The notes under the pieces are model-generated. The model had not been told where the DNA came from. It did no database searches and saw only the letters and a list, made by a program, of their open reading frames with translations. A DNA stretch of 8,506 bases, taken from the NCBI GenBank assembly GCA_028287665.1, contig JAQBPF010000239.1, positions 1 to 8,506 of the forward strand. The letters run 5' to 3'. The DNA is from Deinococcus sp. (lineage in GTDB: Bacteria > Deinococcota > Deinococci > Deinococcales > Deinococcaceae). Both the position numbers and the translations under genes were made by a program. Position 1 is the stretch's first letter. Every line of letters begins with the position of its first letter. Of the stretch, positions 1 to 7,576 are shown one piece after another.

Positions 1-59
1 GTGGGATTGGGACTGAGGCACTGAACGCACGCGGCGACCCCACCAAACCACATCCCACT

Positions 60-99
60 CAAAAGCCAGTGGGCCGGAAGCCAAAGCCCCGACCCACTG
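60..99 (-). terminator. Intrinsic terminator of ctpA
   Basis: Read on the minus strand just after the ctpA stop codon, CAGTGGG (complement of 93-99) pairs with CCCACTG (complement of 67-73). The stem continues inward as TCGGGG against CTTCCGG with G-U pairs, giving about 13 base pairs and a short loop. It is followed by GCTTTT (complement of 61-66). Stem, loop and short U-tract make a standard Rho-independent terminator. The U-tract is only four bases, so efficiency is uncertain. Confidence 0.75.
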
Positions 100-117
100 A
101 CCAGCAATGACTGACTG

Positions 118-1434
118 TTATTTCAACAGTTCCAGTGCCTTCTTCAGCTGGGCGTCACCCTGCACGTCCACCACAGCCTCGCCCTGTACGGTGCTGCGGC
201 TGGGGCGCTTGACTTCGCCGGTGTAGGTAAATTTGCCTTCTTTGTCGGCGGTCACGGTGACCGGCTTGCCTGCCACCGTAATCGTCAGCTTGCTGCCTGC
301 GGCAATACCGCTGCCACTGAAGTTCAGGGGCGTGACATAGCGGGTGTCCTTGACGACGACATCGGGCGTGATGCCCTTCTTGTGAATCTCGCGGCCCAGC
401 GGCGTCAGCCAGGCGCTGTTCACGATGGCGACTTTGCCCCCGTCCACGGTGGTGATCGGAATCTGGGCCACACCCTTCCCGAAGGTCTGCTCCCCCACGA
501 TGGTGGCCCGCTTCTCATCCTGCAATGCCCCGCTGACCACTTCGCTGGCGCTGGCACTGTTCTTGTTGACCAGCAAAATCAATTTGCCCGTGTAGTCGCT
601 GTTGCGTTTGCCCGCCTTGCCGTACACGGTGGTTTTGCCGCTGCGCTCGCGCAGGCTCACAATGTTGCCCGTTTGCAGGAACTGGTCGGCCACGTCCACA
701 CCGGCGCTCAGCAGGCCGCCGCCGTTGTCGCGCAGGTCGAGGATCAACTTGGTCACGTTCTTCTTTTTCATGTCGGCCACTGCGGCGGCAAACTGCTGGC
801 TGGCCTTCTCGTTGTAGAAGGTGTTCAGGGCGATGTAGCCGATGTTGCCGGGCAGGATGGTTTCTTCGACACTGACGATCACGACGGGCTGGCGCTCCAT
901 CTTCACGTTGTACGGTTTGCCGTCGCGGGCAAAGGTCACGTTGACGAAGGTGCCTTTGGTGCCGCGCACCAGCCGCACGATTTCGTCGAGCTTGCTGGTC
1001 AGCACATCCTTGTCACCGATCTTGACGAACACGTCGCCGATCTGGACGCCGTTGGCCGCAGCAGCGCCGTTCTTGTACACGTTGTCGATCTTGCCGCCTG
1101 TGCCGTCGGCGTTGGCCGCCACCAGCGTTACGCCGATACCGTAGAACTCGCCACTGAGGTTTTGCTGGTCTACAGCGTTGTTGGCGGGTTCACTGTAGTA
1201 GGTAAATTCATCGTTCAGGCTGCCGATAGCGCCGTTGATCGCGCCGCGCAGCAACTTTTCCTGATCGACCGGGTACAGGTAATACTGGTTCAGATCGCCG
1301 ATGACCTGAAGCAGCGTCTTGCCTGTCGCAGTTTTGGTGAGGTCCGATTGCGTGTAGCCGCCCAGTTGCGCGTAGGCAACGGCGGCAGTGGCGGCGAGCG
1401 TTCCGGCCACGAGCGTCAAGCGTTTTGCATTCAC
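118..1434 (-). CDS. ctpA: S41-family C-terminal processing peptidase, secreted (CtpA/CtpB type)
   Basis: This is a serine protease of the tail-specific (Prc/CtpA/CtpB) family, which cleaves exported proteins from their C-termini. Residues 1-22 look like a Sec signal peptide, with a short basic start, an Ala/Val-rich core and AYA before Gln23. A PDZ domain spans about 95-180 (GEFYGIGVTL, then GxxIGDVFVKIG). The protease core follows, with LDLRDNGGG at 232-240. The NSASASE motif puts the nucleophile at Ser295, TFGKG gives Lys320, and Gln324 follows. This matches the Ser-Lys-Gln arrangement of Bacillus CtpB, including the 25-residue Ser-Lys spacing, so the enzyme should be active. Between ITPD (355-358) and the usual C-terminal DAQLKKALELL (427-437) lies an extra Thr/Val/Lys-rich, beta-like stretch. 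The start is GTG at 1434, because the signal peptide begins there and a -10 hexamer sits just upstream. It is divergent from ftsEX. The family call is firm; the exact name is by convention. Confidence 0.95.
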   Translation of the reverse strand: MNAKRLTLVAGTLAATAAVAYAQLGGYTQSDLTKTATGKTLLQVIGDLNQYYLYPVDQEKLLRGAINGAIGSLNDEFTYYSEPANNAVDQQNLSGEFYGIGVTLVAANADGTGGKIDNVYKNGAAAANGVQIGDVFVKIGDKDVLTSKLDEIVRLVRGTKGTFVNVTFARDGKPYNVKMERQPVVIVSVEETILPGNIGYIALNTFYNEKASQQFAAAVADMKKKNVTKLILDLRDNGGGLLSAGVDVADQFLQTGNIVSLRERSGKTTVYGKAGKRNSDYTGKLILLVNKNSASASEVVSGALQDEKRATIVGEQTFGKGVAQIPITTVDGGKVAIVNSAWLTPLGREIHKKGITPDVVVKDTRYVTPLNFSGSGIAAGSKLTITVAGKPVTVTADKEGKFTYTGEVKRPSRSTVQGEAVVDVQGDAQLKKALELLK

Positions 1435-1446
1435 AGGGTCAGGATA
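1435..1446 (-). promoter_or_regulatory. Candidate leaderless promoter (-10) of ctpA
   Basis: On the minus strand TATCCT (complement of 1441-1446) fits TAnnnT. Six bases (GACCCT) separate it from the GTG start at 1434, so transcription would begin at or next to the start codon. No Shine-Dalgarno sequence is present in between. I see no good -35 element at the expected distance. The call rests on position and hexamer only. Confidence 0.5.
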
Positions 1447-1669
1447 GTGCCTGGGGGTGAAGGACGTTTGAGGCAGAAGTTACCACCTGATAGGGGTTAA
1501 CAGTTCCTGCTGCCTCCGGGGCCGGGCCACTCAGGCCCGCCACATCAAGCAAATAAACCTCTGCCCCCCGTGCCTCTGTTGTGCTTTTCGGCCTCCCGCG
1601 AAATCGACAAGGGTAGCGTCCAGGCATCCCTCATGAGGCCGCCTTCATGGTTCGGTGAAGAGGCTGGGT

Positions 1670-1675
1670 TATGCT
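1670..1675 (+). promoter_or_regulatory. Candidate -10 element for the ftsEX operon
   Basis: TATGCT at 1670-1675 matches TAnnnT and would start transcription near 1682, leaving a leader of about 60 bases before the ftsE ATG. The -35 region 17-18 bases upstream is poor, so support is weak. Confidence 0.3.
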
Positions 1676-1742
1676 GCACCGCGAGCATGACATTCTTCTT
1701 CCCACCCACGCTGCCCAGCATCTCTGTTGCCGGGGAAAGCGC

Positions 1743-3285
<1,543 letters not shown>

Positions 3286-3286
<1 letters not shown>

Positions 3287-4779
3287 TGAGGCTGGGTCGG
3301 CAAGCGGTCCTGCTGTTGGTGTCGGCGGCACTGTTGGCGGGGGCACAGACGACCAGTGAACGCCTGGAGCAGTTGCAGCGCGACCTTCAGCAGCAGCGGC
3401 AGCAGAACGCGGCGCAGGCGCAGGAGCTGGAGCGGGTGCGGAACACCATTCAGAACCTGACCGTGCAACAAAAAGCCACATTGACGCGCCTGGACGGACT
3501 GGGCCGCAACGTGACGCAACTGGTGAACGAGGTGGCGACGCTGGCCGCCCGAACCCGACTGGCCGAGCAACTGCTGGCCGACACCACCGCCGCCAAAGGC
3601 CGCACCGAAACGCGGGTCTCGCGCCTGCAAGAAGACGTGCGCCAGATTTTAAATACCCTCTACCGCGAACGCAGTGGCCGGTATCTGCAACTGCTGTCTC
3701 AGTCCAACAGTCTGTCTGATCTGCTGATCCGGCTGAATTACAACAACATGGCCGGAAAGTACAACGTTCAGATCATCGAAACCCTGCGTTCCGAGGTGGC
3801 TTCCCTGAAACAGCAGGAGGCGCAGCAGGCCCAGCAGACCGCCGCCCTGAAGGACTTGCAGACGCAGCGGGCCGAGGTACTGGCCAACCTCAGAGAACGC
3901 CGCCAGGAACAGCAGACCTTGCTGGCCAGCCTGAGAAGATCGGAGCAGGGCCAGCGCACGATTGCCGCCCAGACTCGGGCCGAACAGGTCTTGACCGGGC
4001 GCACCATCGACAATCTGGTGGGCGCAGTGGTACAGGAACGCGCCCGCATAGAGGCCGAACGCCAACGCCGACTGGAAGAAGAACGCCAGCGCCGACTGGC
4101 CGAGTTGCGCCGGATTCGGGAAGCGCAGGAACGTGCCCGGCAGGAAGCAGCCCGTCTGGCTGCGGTGCGTGCCGCACAGGAACGCGCTGCACGCCTAGAG
4201 GCCGCCCGGATTCAGGCGGTGCGCCAGCAGCAGGAGCGCGAGCGGTTGCAACGCGAGCAGGAAGCCCGCGCCGCCGCTCAGCGCAGTGCCGAAGCCGCCC
4301 AGAGCGCCCGCCGCGCCGCCGTGCAGCAGGAGCAGCAGCGCCTGGCCCAGCAGCAGCAGCAGGCCGAAGCCGCGCAGGTGGAAGTTGAGCAGCAGATTGC
4401 GCCGCTGCCGCCCAGCAGCGGCCCTACTGGGTTCCCGTTGCCGGGGGGACAGGTGTCGCAGGGCTACGGGGCCAACGGGGCGCAGTGGGTGGTGCTGAGT
4501 GCGCCGGGGGGCACGCAGGCCGCTGCCACGGCTGCGGGCAACGTGATTGCCGCCACTTACTACAACAGCCTGGGCTGGGTCATTCTGGTGGATCACGGCA
4601 GCACCGTCAGCGCCTACTTTGGCCTGCAAGACCCACAGGTCAGCGTGGGCAACCGCGTGGCACAGGGCACGCCGCTGGGAATCATTGGCGGCAGCCCCAT
4701 CTTTGGCCCAGACCGGATGGCGTTCCAGCTCAACCAGGTGAATGGCGGCACGCGTCAGCCGGTGAATCCGGGGTTCTAG
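3286..4779 (+). CDS. EnvC-like murein hydrolase activator: coiled coil plus degenerate LytM (M23) domain
   Basis: The 497-residue protein has a signal peptide (1-20, ending AGA before Gln21). A long Gln/Glu/Arg/Ala-rich coiled coil spans about 23-370, broken near 125-165. A C-terminal LytM/M23 fold spans about 383-497, recognisable from FPLPGGQVSQGYG, AGNVIAA, GWVILVDHG, VGNRVAQGTPLG and QPVNPGF. This is the architecture of E. coli EnvC, which binds the FtsX periplasmic domain and activates amidases. The M23 zinc and catalytic residues are missing. The first His/Asp region reads GAQWVVLSAP (398-407), the YxHL histidine is Gly446, and the HxH pair falls at about Arg477/Ala479. Peptidase activity is therefore not expected. 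The GTG start at 3286 overlaps the ftsX TAG and has a good AGGAG (3273-3277) eight bases upstream. I leave the symbol blank because orthology to EnvC proper is inferred from architecture and context. The target hydrolase is unknown. Confidence 0.88.
4057..4100 (+). repeat. Short direct repeat inside the coiled-coil gene
   Basis: GAACGCCAACGCCGACTGGA (4057-4076) recurs with two mismatches at 4081-4100, a 24-bp period of eight codons. It encodes two copies of an ERQRRLEE-like segment. It probably reflects local expansion of the charged helix. Confidence 0.6.
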
Positions 4780-4807
4780 GACACTGGGGTTCAGGGCGCT
4801 TCGGCAC

Positions 4808-4836
4808 TTGCCCCGTCTCCCCTGGTCTGATACTCT
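4808..4836 (+). promoter_or_regulatory. Promoter of rpsP
   Basis: TTGCCC (4808-4813) and TACTCT (4831-4836) are separated by 17 bases. TG lies at 4828-4829, one base before the -10, making an extended -10. Transcription would start near 4843, giving a leader of about 93 bases ahead of rpsP. This is the best-formed promoter in the window. Confidence 0.55.
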
Positions 4837-4878
4837 TCCTCGGTGCGCTCCCGGTTGGCTGCTGACGGGCGTATGAAC

Positions 4879-4895
4879 CCCGCCATCCTTGCGGG
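4879..4895 (+). promoter_or_regulatory. Small hairpin in the rpsP leader
   Basis: CCCGC (4879-4883) pairs with GCGGG (4891-4895) around a seven-base loop, in the predicted 5' untranslated region of rpsP. It may be a simple leader structure. No known ribosomal-protein leader motif is recognised. Confidence 0.3.
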
Positions 4896-4935
4896 CGCTT
4901 TACCCTCAGTACACCCCAACTCCGAGGTTTTTCCC

Positions 4936-5184
4936 ATGGTCAAGATTCGCCTTTCCCGCTTTGGTTCCACCCACAACCCTCACTACCGTATCGTCGTCAC
5001 CGACGTTCGCCGTCCCCGCGACGGTGGCTACATTGAGAACCTGGGCCACTACGACCCCCGCAAAACCAGCGAAACCTTCCTGAAAATCGACGCCGAACGC
5101 GCCGCCTACTGGATTGCCAATGGTGCACAGCCTACCCAGACGGCCCGCCGCCTGCTGAAGTCTCAGGGCGTCAAGGTCGCGTAA
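4936..5184 (+). CDS. rpsP: 30S ribosomal protein S16
   Basis: S16 binds 16S rRNA early in 30S assembly. The 82-residue product has the characteristic start [21 protein letters not shown], then the conserved motif [17 protein letters not shown] (25-41) and the segment [19 protein letters not shown] (56-74). It is full length for the family. ATG 4936 is chosen because S16 proteins begin exactly at MVKIRL and GAGG (4924-4927) lies eight bases upstream. In-frame starts at 4843 and 4873 would add non-homologous residues. It opens the classical rpsP-khpA-rimM-trmD order, but here it has its own promoter and a terminator right behind it, so it is probably transcribed alone. Confidence 0.97.
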   Translation: MVKIRLSRFGSTHNPHYRIVVTDVRRPRDGGYIENLGHYDPRKTSETFLKIDAERAAYWIANGAQPTQTARRLLKSQGVKVA

Positions 5185-5201
5185 ACCGGCCTTCCGGTTT
5201 A
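5182..5201 (+). other. Stem-loop overlapping the rpsP stop codon
   Basis: TAAACCGG (5182-5189), loop CCTT, CCGGTTTA (5194-5201) form a perfect eight-base-pair hairpin that includes the rpsP stop codon. No U-tract follows directly. It may stabilise the 3' end or assist the terminator just downstream. Confidence 0.6.
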
Positions 5202-5205
5202 AATC

Positions 5206-5229
5206 AAAGCTCCTCCGGGGGCTTTTTTT
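5206..5229 (+). terminator. Intrinsic terminator of rpsP
   Basis: AAAGCTCC (5206-5213) pairs with GGGGCTTT (5218-5225, one G-U pair) around a four-base loop. The T-run extends to 5229, seven T in all. This is a textbook Rho-independent terminator that should separate rpsP from khpA. Confidence 0.85.
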
Positions 5230-5312
5230 ATTGCCTGGAGAGGTGGGAATTGGTCTAAGGGTCGGGGGTTCAAGGCAGGGCAAAAGGGAGATCGCTGACG
5301 CCCATTCACTCC

Positions 5313-5369
5313 CTCTCTGAGAACTTGTAGAGCTGCCTCGCAGAGCTTTGCAAGCCAGGGGTGAGAGAG
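5313..5369. repeat. Candidate dispersed intergenic palindromic repeat
   Basis: Nested complementary arms form one long imperfect stem-loop: CTCTCT (5313-5318) with AGAGAG (5364-5369), CTTG (5324-5327) with CAAG (5351-5354), and AGCTGC (5331-5336) with GCAGAGCT (5340-5347, two-base bulge) around a CTC loop. Short palindromic noncoding repeats are known in Deinococcus genomes. Only one copy is visible here, so the repeat call is an inference. Confidence 0.4.
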
Positions 5370-5546
5370 CAAACATCGCGACACTGCCAACCCAGATCGT
5401 CCCCGCCCACGTGCATGTGAGACCGTCATCCACCCAGTGGGGAGGCAATTCCACTGCCAAGACGACTGGCGATTCAGCTTCAACTGAACGACCTAGCTGA
5501 GTTGAAAAGCGACAAGATAACTCCTGCCCAGTGCAACGACCACTCC

Positions 5547-5580
5547 CCTGACCCCTTTGCGGGGTGGGGGAAGCGTCAGG
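5547..5580. other. GC-rich stem-loop
   Basis: CCTGAC (5547-5552) matches GTCAGG (5575-5580), and an inner ACCCC (5551-5555) matches GGGGT (5561-5565). The two pairings share bases 5551-5552, so they form either one asymmetric hairpin or alternative structures. No U-tract follows, so it is not called a terminator. Confidence 0.45.
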
Positions 5581-5724
5581 ACAAACCCAAAACCGCGAAC
5601 CAAACTGGAATACGTTCTACCGTATGCCTCACCAACAGAGCCCCGCCCAATTTCCCCAACATTCCACACCCAACATTTACCCGTTCTAAGCGTGCAAAAA
5701 GCCTGATTCTCTCGCCGGATGCTG

Positions 5725-5737
5725 TAGACTGCCGCCC
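5725..5737 (+). promoter_or_regulatory. Candidate leaderless promoter (-10) of khpA
   Basis: TAGACT (5725-5730) fits TAnnnT and lies seven bases before the khpA ATG, so the transcript would begin at or beside the start codon. The intervening GCCGCCC contains no Shine-Dalgarno sequence. The -35 region is not convincing. Confidence 0.5.
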
Positions 5738-5980
5738 ATGAAAACCGACCCCGTAGACCTGACGTTGTTTCTGGCACAGAGCGTGGTGGATCAACCCTCG
5801 CTGGTGCGGGTCGCCAAGCGTGGGCCGACCGTGGCGGTGCGCGTCGGCCCCGGCGAGGAAGGCCGGTTGATCGGGCGGCAGGGCCGCGTCATTCAGGCCA
5901 TTCGGACGCTCGTGCGGGCCGTCAGCGATCCCCGCGAACGCCTGAACGTGGACCTGGACGCGCCGCGCAAACAGCAGTAA
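5738..5980 (+). CDS. khpA: KH-domain RNA-binding protein KhpA
   Basis: KhpA is a small single-KH-domain RNA-binding protein. In other bacteria it pairs with KhpB/Jag and influences cell division and RNA metabolism. The 80-residue product is the normal family length. VAVRVGPGEEGRLIGRQGRVIQAIRTLVRA (32-61) carries the KH GxxG loop as GRQG (46-49), between a strand and a helix. The start at 5738 gives the usual short N-terminal helix (DLTLFLAQSVVDQP). A TTG-initiated frame reaching upstream was rejected. In many genomes khpA lies directly behind rpsP, and here a terminator and about 550 bp intervene. The same frame stays open for 51 codons after the TAA, which is unexplained. Confidence in the family is high; the in vivo partner is not visible here. 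Confidence 0.92.
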   Translation: MKTDPVDLTLFLAQSVVDQPSLVRVAKRGPTVAVRVGPGEEGRLIGRQGRVIQAIRTLVRAVSDPRERLNVDLDAPRKQQ

Positions 5981-6113
5981 TTGCGCCGAGTTCTGAACCC
6001 AGCCGGACGGAACGAGTGGCACAAGCAGCGACTGGCGGAGAAGTGGCAACCCCGGCCGGGCCGCACCCTCCCATCAACGAATCAAACCTTTCTGACCAAA
6101 AAAAGTAGGCTGG

Positions 6114-6164
6114 ATGACACAGACCACACCAACTGACACCATGCGAACTGGGCGGCAGGCATGA
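6114..6164 (+). CDS. Candidate 16-codon upstream ORF overlapping the rimM start
   Basis: ATG at 6114 opens MTQTTPTDTMRTGRQA and ends at TGA 6162-6164, which overlaps the rimM ATG (6161-6163) as ATGA. A second in-frame ATG at 6141 would give a seven-residue version. The peptide resembles the RimM N-terminus (MTAPTDTTRLG), and the DNA at 6123-6153 aligns with 6164-6193, so it may be a duplicated or former rimM start. No Shine-Dalgarno sequence precedes it. It could couple translation to rimM, which also lacks a properly spaced Shine-Dalgarno sequence. Expression is unproven. Confidence 0.3.
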   Translation: MTQTTPTDTMRTGRQA

Positions 6165-6193
6165 CCGCGCCCACCGACACCACCCGACTGGGC
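6123..6193 (+). repeat. Imperfect tandem duplication across the rimM start
   Basis: The 31 bases at 6123-6153 align with the 30 bases at 6164-6193: 24 identical positions and one single-base gap (CGAACTGGGC against CGACTGGGC). An ATGAC precedes both copies. The second copy encodes RimM residues 2-11. The sequence is ACC-rich, so part of the match could be compositional. Confidence 0.5.
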
Positions 6194-6691
6194 TACTTTC
6201 TGGGGCCACACGGCGTTCAGGGCGGCATCAAGCTGTACGTGCTGGGCGACGCGGGCCAGATTCTGAGCCTGCCCCGCGTGTACGTGGAGGGGCGCGGCTG
6301 GCTGCGAATTCGCCGGGCTGATCCTCTGGCCCCTGGCGTGGCCCTGCAACTGGCCGGAATCACTGACCGGGAAGGGGCCGAACTGCTGCGCGGCGCGAAC
6401 GTGTACGCCGCCGACGCCGATCTGCCGGGGCTGGAAGAGGGCAGTTTCTATTACCACGATCTACGCGGCCTGCCCCTCCTGGACGCGGCGGGCACGGTCT
6501 TGGGCGAAGTCAGCGATGTGATCGATGCTGGCCCGCAGGATTTACTGGTGGTGCAGCACGGCGGCAAAGAGGCGCTGCTGCCTCTGCAAGCGCCTTACGT
6601 GGATGTGCAGACCACCGCGGGCCGCCCGGTGCGGGTCGTCCTGACCGAAGACGCGCCCGCTGGCCTGCTGGACAATGACGGCGACGAATAG
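6161..6691 (+). CDS. rimM: Ribosome maturation factor RimM
   Basis: RimM binds S19 and helps mature the 30S head domain. The 176-residue product has the usual length and two-domain layout. The N-terminal RimM domain (about 8-88) contains TRLGYFLGPHGVQGGIKL, and the C-terminal PRC-barrel (about 95-170) contains FYYHDLRGLPLL, GTVLGEVSDVI and the QDLLVV/EALLPL strands. ATG 6161 places TRLGYFLGPHG at the normal distance from the N-terminus. The nearest purines, GGCAGG, are too close to act as a normal Shine-Dalgarno sequence. The start overlaps the stop of a 16-codon upstream frame, so reinitiation is plausible. trmD follows after 27 bases, the near-universal rimM-trmD pair, implying cotranscription. 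Confidence 0.95.
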   Translation: MTAPTDTTRLGYFLGPHGVQGGIKLYVLGDAGQILSLPRVYVEGRGWLRIRRADPLAPGVALQLAGITDREGAELLRGANVYAADADLPGLEEGSFYYHDLRGLPLLDAAGTVLGEVSDVIDAGPQDLLVVQHGGKEALLPLQAPYVDVQTTAGRPVRVVLTEDAPAGLLDNDGDE

Positions 6692-6718
6692 CAGGCCGAA
6701 AAGCAGGAGCCTGCGCCC

Positions 6719-7576
6719 ATGCTGACGTTTTCCTTCCTCACGCTGTTTCCCGAACTGCTGGCCCCCTTTGCGCGCGAGGCGATTGTGGGTAGGACGCGGG
6801 AACGTGGCCTGATCGACGTGCAGTTGGTCAATCTGCGCGACTTTGCGGGCAACCGCCATGCCAAGGTGGACGACACGCCCTACGGCGGCGGCGCAGGCAT
6901 GGTGATCCGGGTGGATGTGGCCGAACGTGCGCTGGCAAGCCTCTCCCTCCCTGACGGCGGAGCCGATGAGGTCATTTTGTTCAGTCCAGCGGGGCAGCCG
7001 TTTACGCAGGCCGTGGCCGAGGAACTGAGCGGCAAGCGGCATCTGGTGTTCCTGTGCGGACGCTACGAGGGCTTTGACGCACGGGTAGAAACGCGGGTCA
7101 CGCGGGAACTGAGCATCGGGGATTTTGTGATGATGGGCGGGGAAGCTGCCGCCGCCTGCGTGCTGGAAGCGGTGGCGCGGTTGGTGCCGGGCGTGATCGG
7201 AGACGCCGAGTCTCACCGCGCCGACTCCTTCTCCAGCGGCCTGCTGGATTACCCCGAATACACCCGCCCGCTGGACTGGGGGGGCGAGACTGTACCCGAT
7301 GTACTACGTAGCGGCAACCACGCGGGCATTGCGGTGTGGCGCAGGCAGCAGGCCCTGGCCCGCACGCTGACCCGCCGCCCCGATCTGCTGGCCTCGGCTG
7401 ACCTGACGCCCCAGGACACGGCGCATCTGCTCACGCTCGGTGTGTCGGCGGAGCAATTGGCGGCCTGGAACGCCCCGCCACCGCCCGTGCCCAAGCGGAA
7501 GCGCAGACAGACTCGTTCTTTAACCCCTGAAGACCAACCTAAAGCTCAGGCCAATGATTCGACCCCCGAAACGTAA
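6719..7576 (+). CDS. trmD: tRNA (guanine-N1)-methyltransferase TrmD
   Basis: TrmD is an SPOUT-class enzyme that methylates G37 of tRNAs from S-adenosylmethionine and prevents frameshifting. Motifs in order are FLTLFPELL (6-14), [23 protein letters not shown] (40-62), FSPAGQ (88-93), LCGRYEGFD (112-120), [11 protein letters not shown] (132-142), Arg154 in ARLVPGVIG, and [20 protein letters not shown] (165-184). Asp169 and Arg154 fall at the same positions as the E. coli catalytic residues, so the enzyme should be active. [20 protein letters not shown] (197-216) is the C-terminal tRNA-binding part. The 285-residue length exceeds the E. coli enzyme by about 30 residues because of a Pro-rich, basic tail ([14 protein letters not shown], then a polar end). 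AGGAG (6705-6709) lies nine bases before ATG 6719. It is cotranscribed with rimM. Confidence 0.96.
   Translation: MLTFSFLTLFPELLAPFAREAIVGRTRERGLIDVQLVNLRDFAGNRHAKVDDTPYGGGAGMVIRVDVAERALASLSLPDGGADEVILFSPAGQPFTQAVAEELSGKRHLVFLCGRYEGFDARVETRVTRELSIGDFVMMGGEAAAACVLEAVARLVPGVIGDAESHRADSFSSGLLDYPEYTRPLDWGGETVPDVLRSGNHAGIAVWRRQQALARTLTRRPDLLASADLTPQDTAHLLTLGVSAEQLAAWNAPPPPVPKRKRRQTRSLTPEDQPKAQANDSTPET

Larger units (their letters stand above)
1435..1742. other. Divergent intergenic region between ctpA and ftsE
   Basis: This 308-bp spacer carries the outward-facing starts of ctpA (minus) and ftsE (plus). It holds a GC-rich perfect hairpin, CGGGCC (1523-1528), loop ACTCA, GGCCCG (1534-1539), without a U-tract. 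The two promoter candidates lie at its ends. A 62-codon minus-strand reading frame in it has no recognisable features and is not called. No Deinococcus radiation/desiccation-response palindrome was found. Confidence 0.6.
5230..5737. other. Hairpin-rich spacer without a convincing gene
   Basis: The 508 bases between the rpsP terminator and khpA contain no reading frame with recognisable protein features. Frames of 79 and 94 codons exist here but look spurious. The spacer carries at least four dyads: 5313-5369 (complex stem-loop), 5435-5440/5451-5456 (CAGTGG/CCACTG), 5474-5506 (two interleaved dyads) and 5547-5580. It also carries the khpA promoter at its 3' end. A repeat remnant or structured RNA is possible, but no known RNA family was recognised. 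Confidence 0.6.

Noticed and set aside
382..1500. Plus-strand open frame of 372 codons opposite ctpA
   Set aside because: It is the antisense shadow of a clearly conserved protease gene, and its His/Val/Ala-rich composition is typical of reverse reading of GC-rich coding DNA.
1439..1627. Minus-strand frame of 62 codons upstream of ctpA
   Set aside because: It contains the ctpA promoter hexamer and has no recognisable features.
1669..1695. Possible radiation/desiccation-response operator upstream of ftsE (TTATG with CATGACATT)
   Set aside because: The bases do not form the required 17-bp palindrome.
1671..1742. Longer FtsE starting at ATG 1671
   Set aside because: The extra 24 residues do not fit the FtsE family start and the ATG overlaps the candidate -10 element.
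4843..4935. Longer S16 starting at 4843 or 4873
   Set aside because: S16 begins at MVKIRL; the upstream residues are leader sequence downstream of the predicted promoter.
5250..5280. Possible tRNA T-arm (GGGGGTTCAAGGC)
   Set aside because: The flanking bases do not pair to form a T-stem, and no acceptor or anticodon stem can be built around it.
4906..5460. Minus-strand frame of 184 codons across rpsP and the spacer
   Set aside because: It runs antisense through rpsP and its terminator. Composition and lack of motifs argue against a gene.
5199..5483. Minus-strand frame of 94 codons in the spacer
   Set aside because: It overlaps the rpsP terminator and the palindromic repeat candidate, as spurious frames in repeat DNA do.
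5502..5741. Plus-strand frame of 79 codons (TTG start) ending over the khpA start
   Set aside because: It lacks motifs and a ribosome-binding site, and it crosses the GC-rich hairpin at 5547-5580.
6542..7216. Minus-strand open frame of 224 codons opposite rimM and trmD
   Set aside because: It is antisense to conserved genes and has no recognisable motif.
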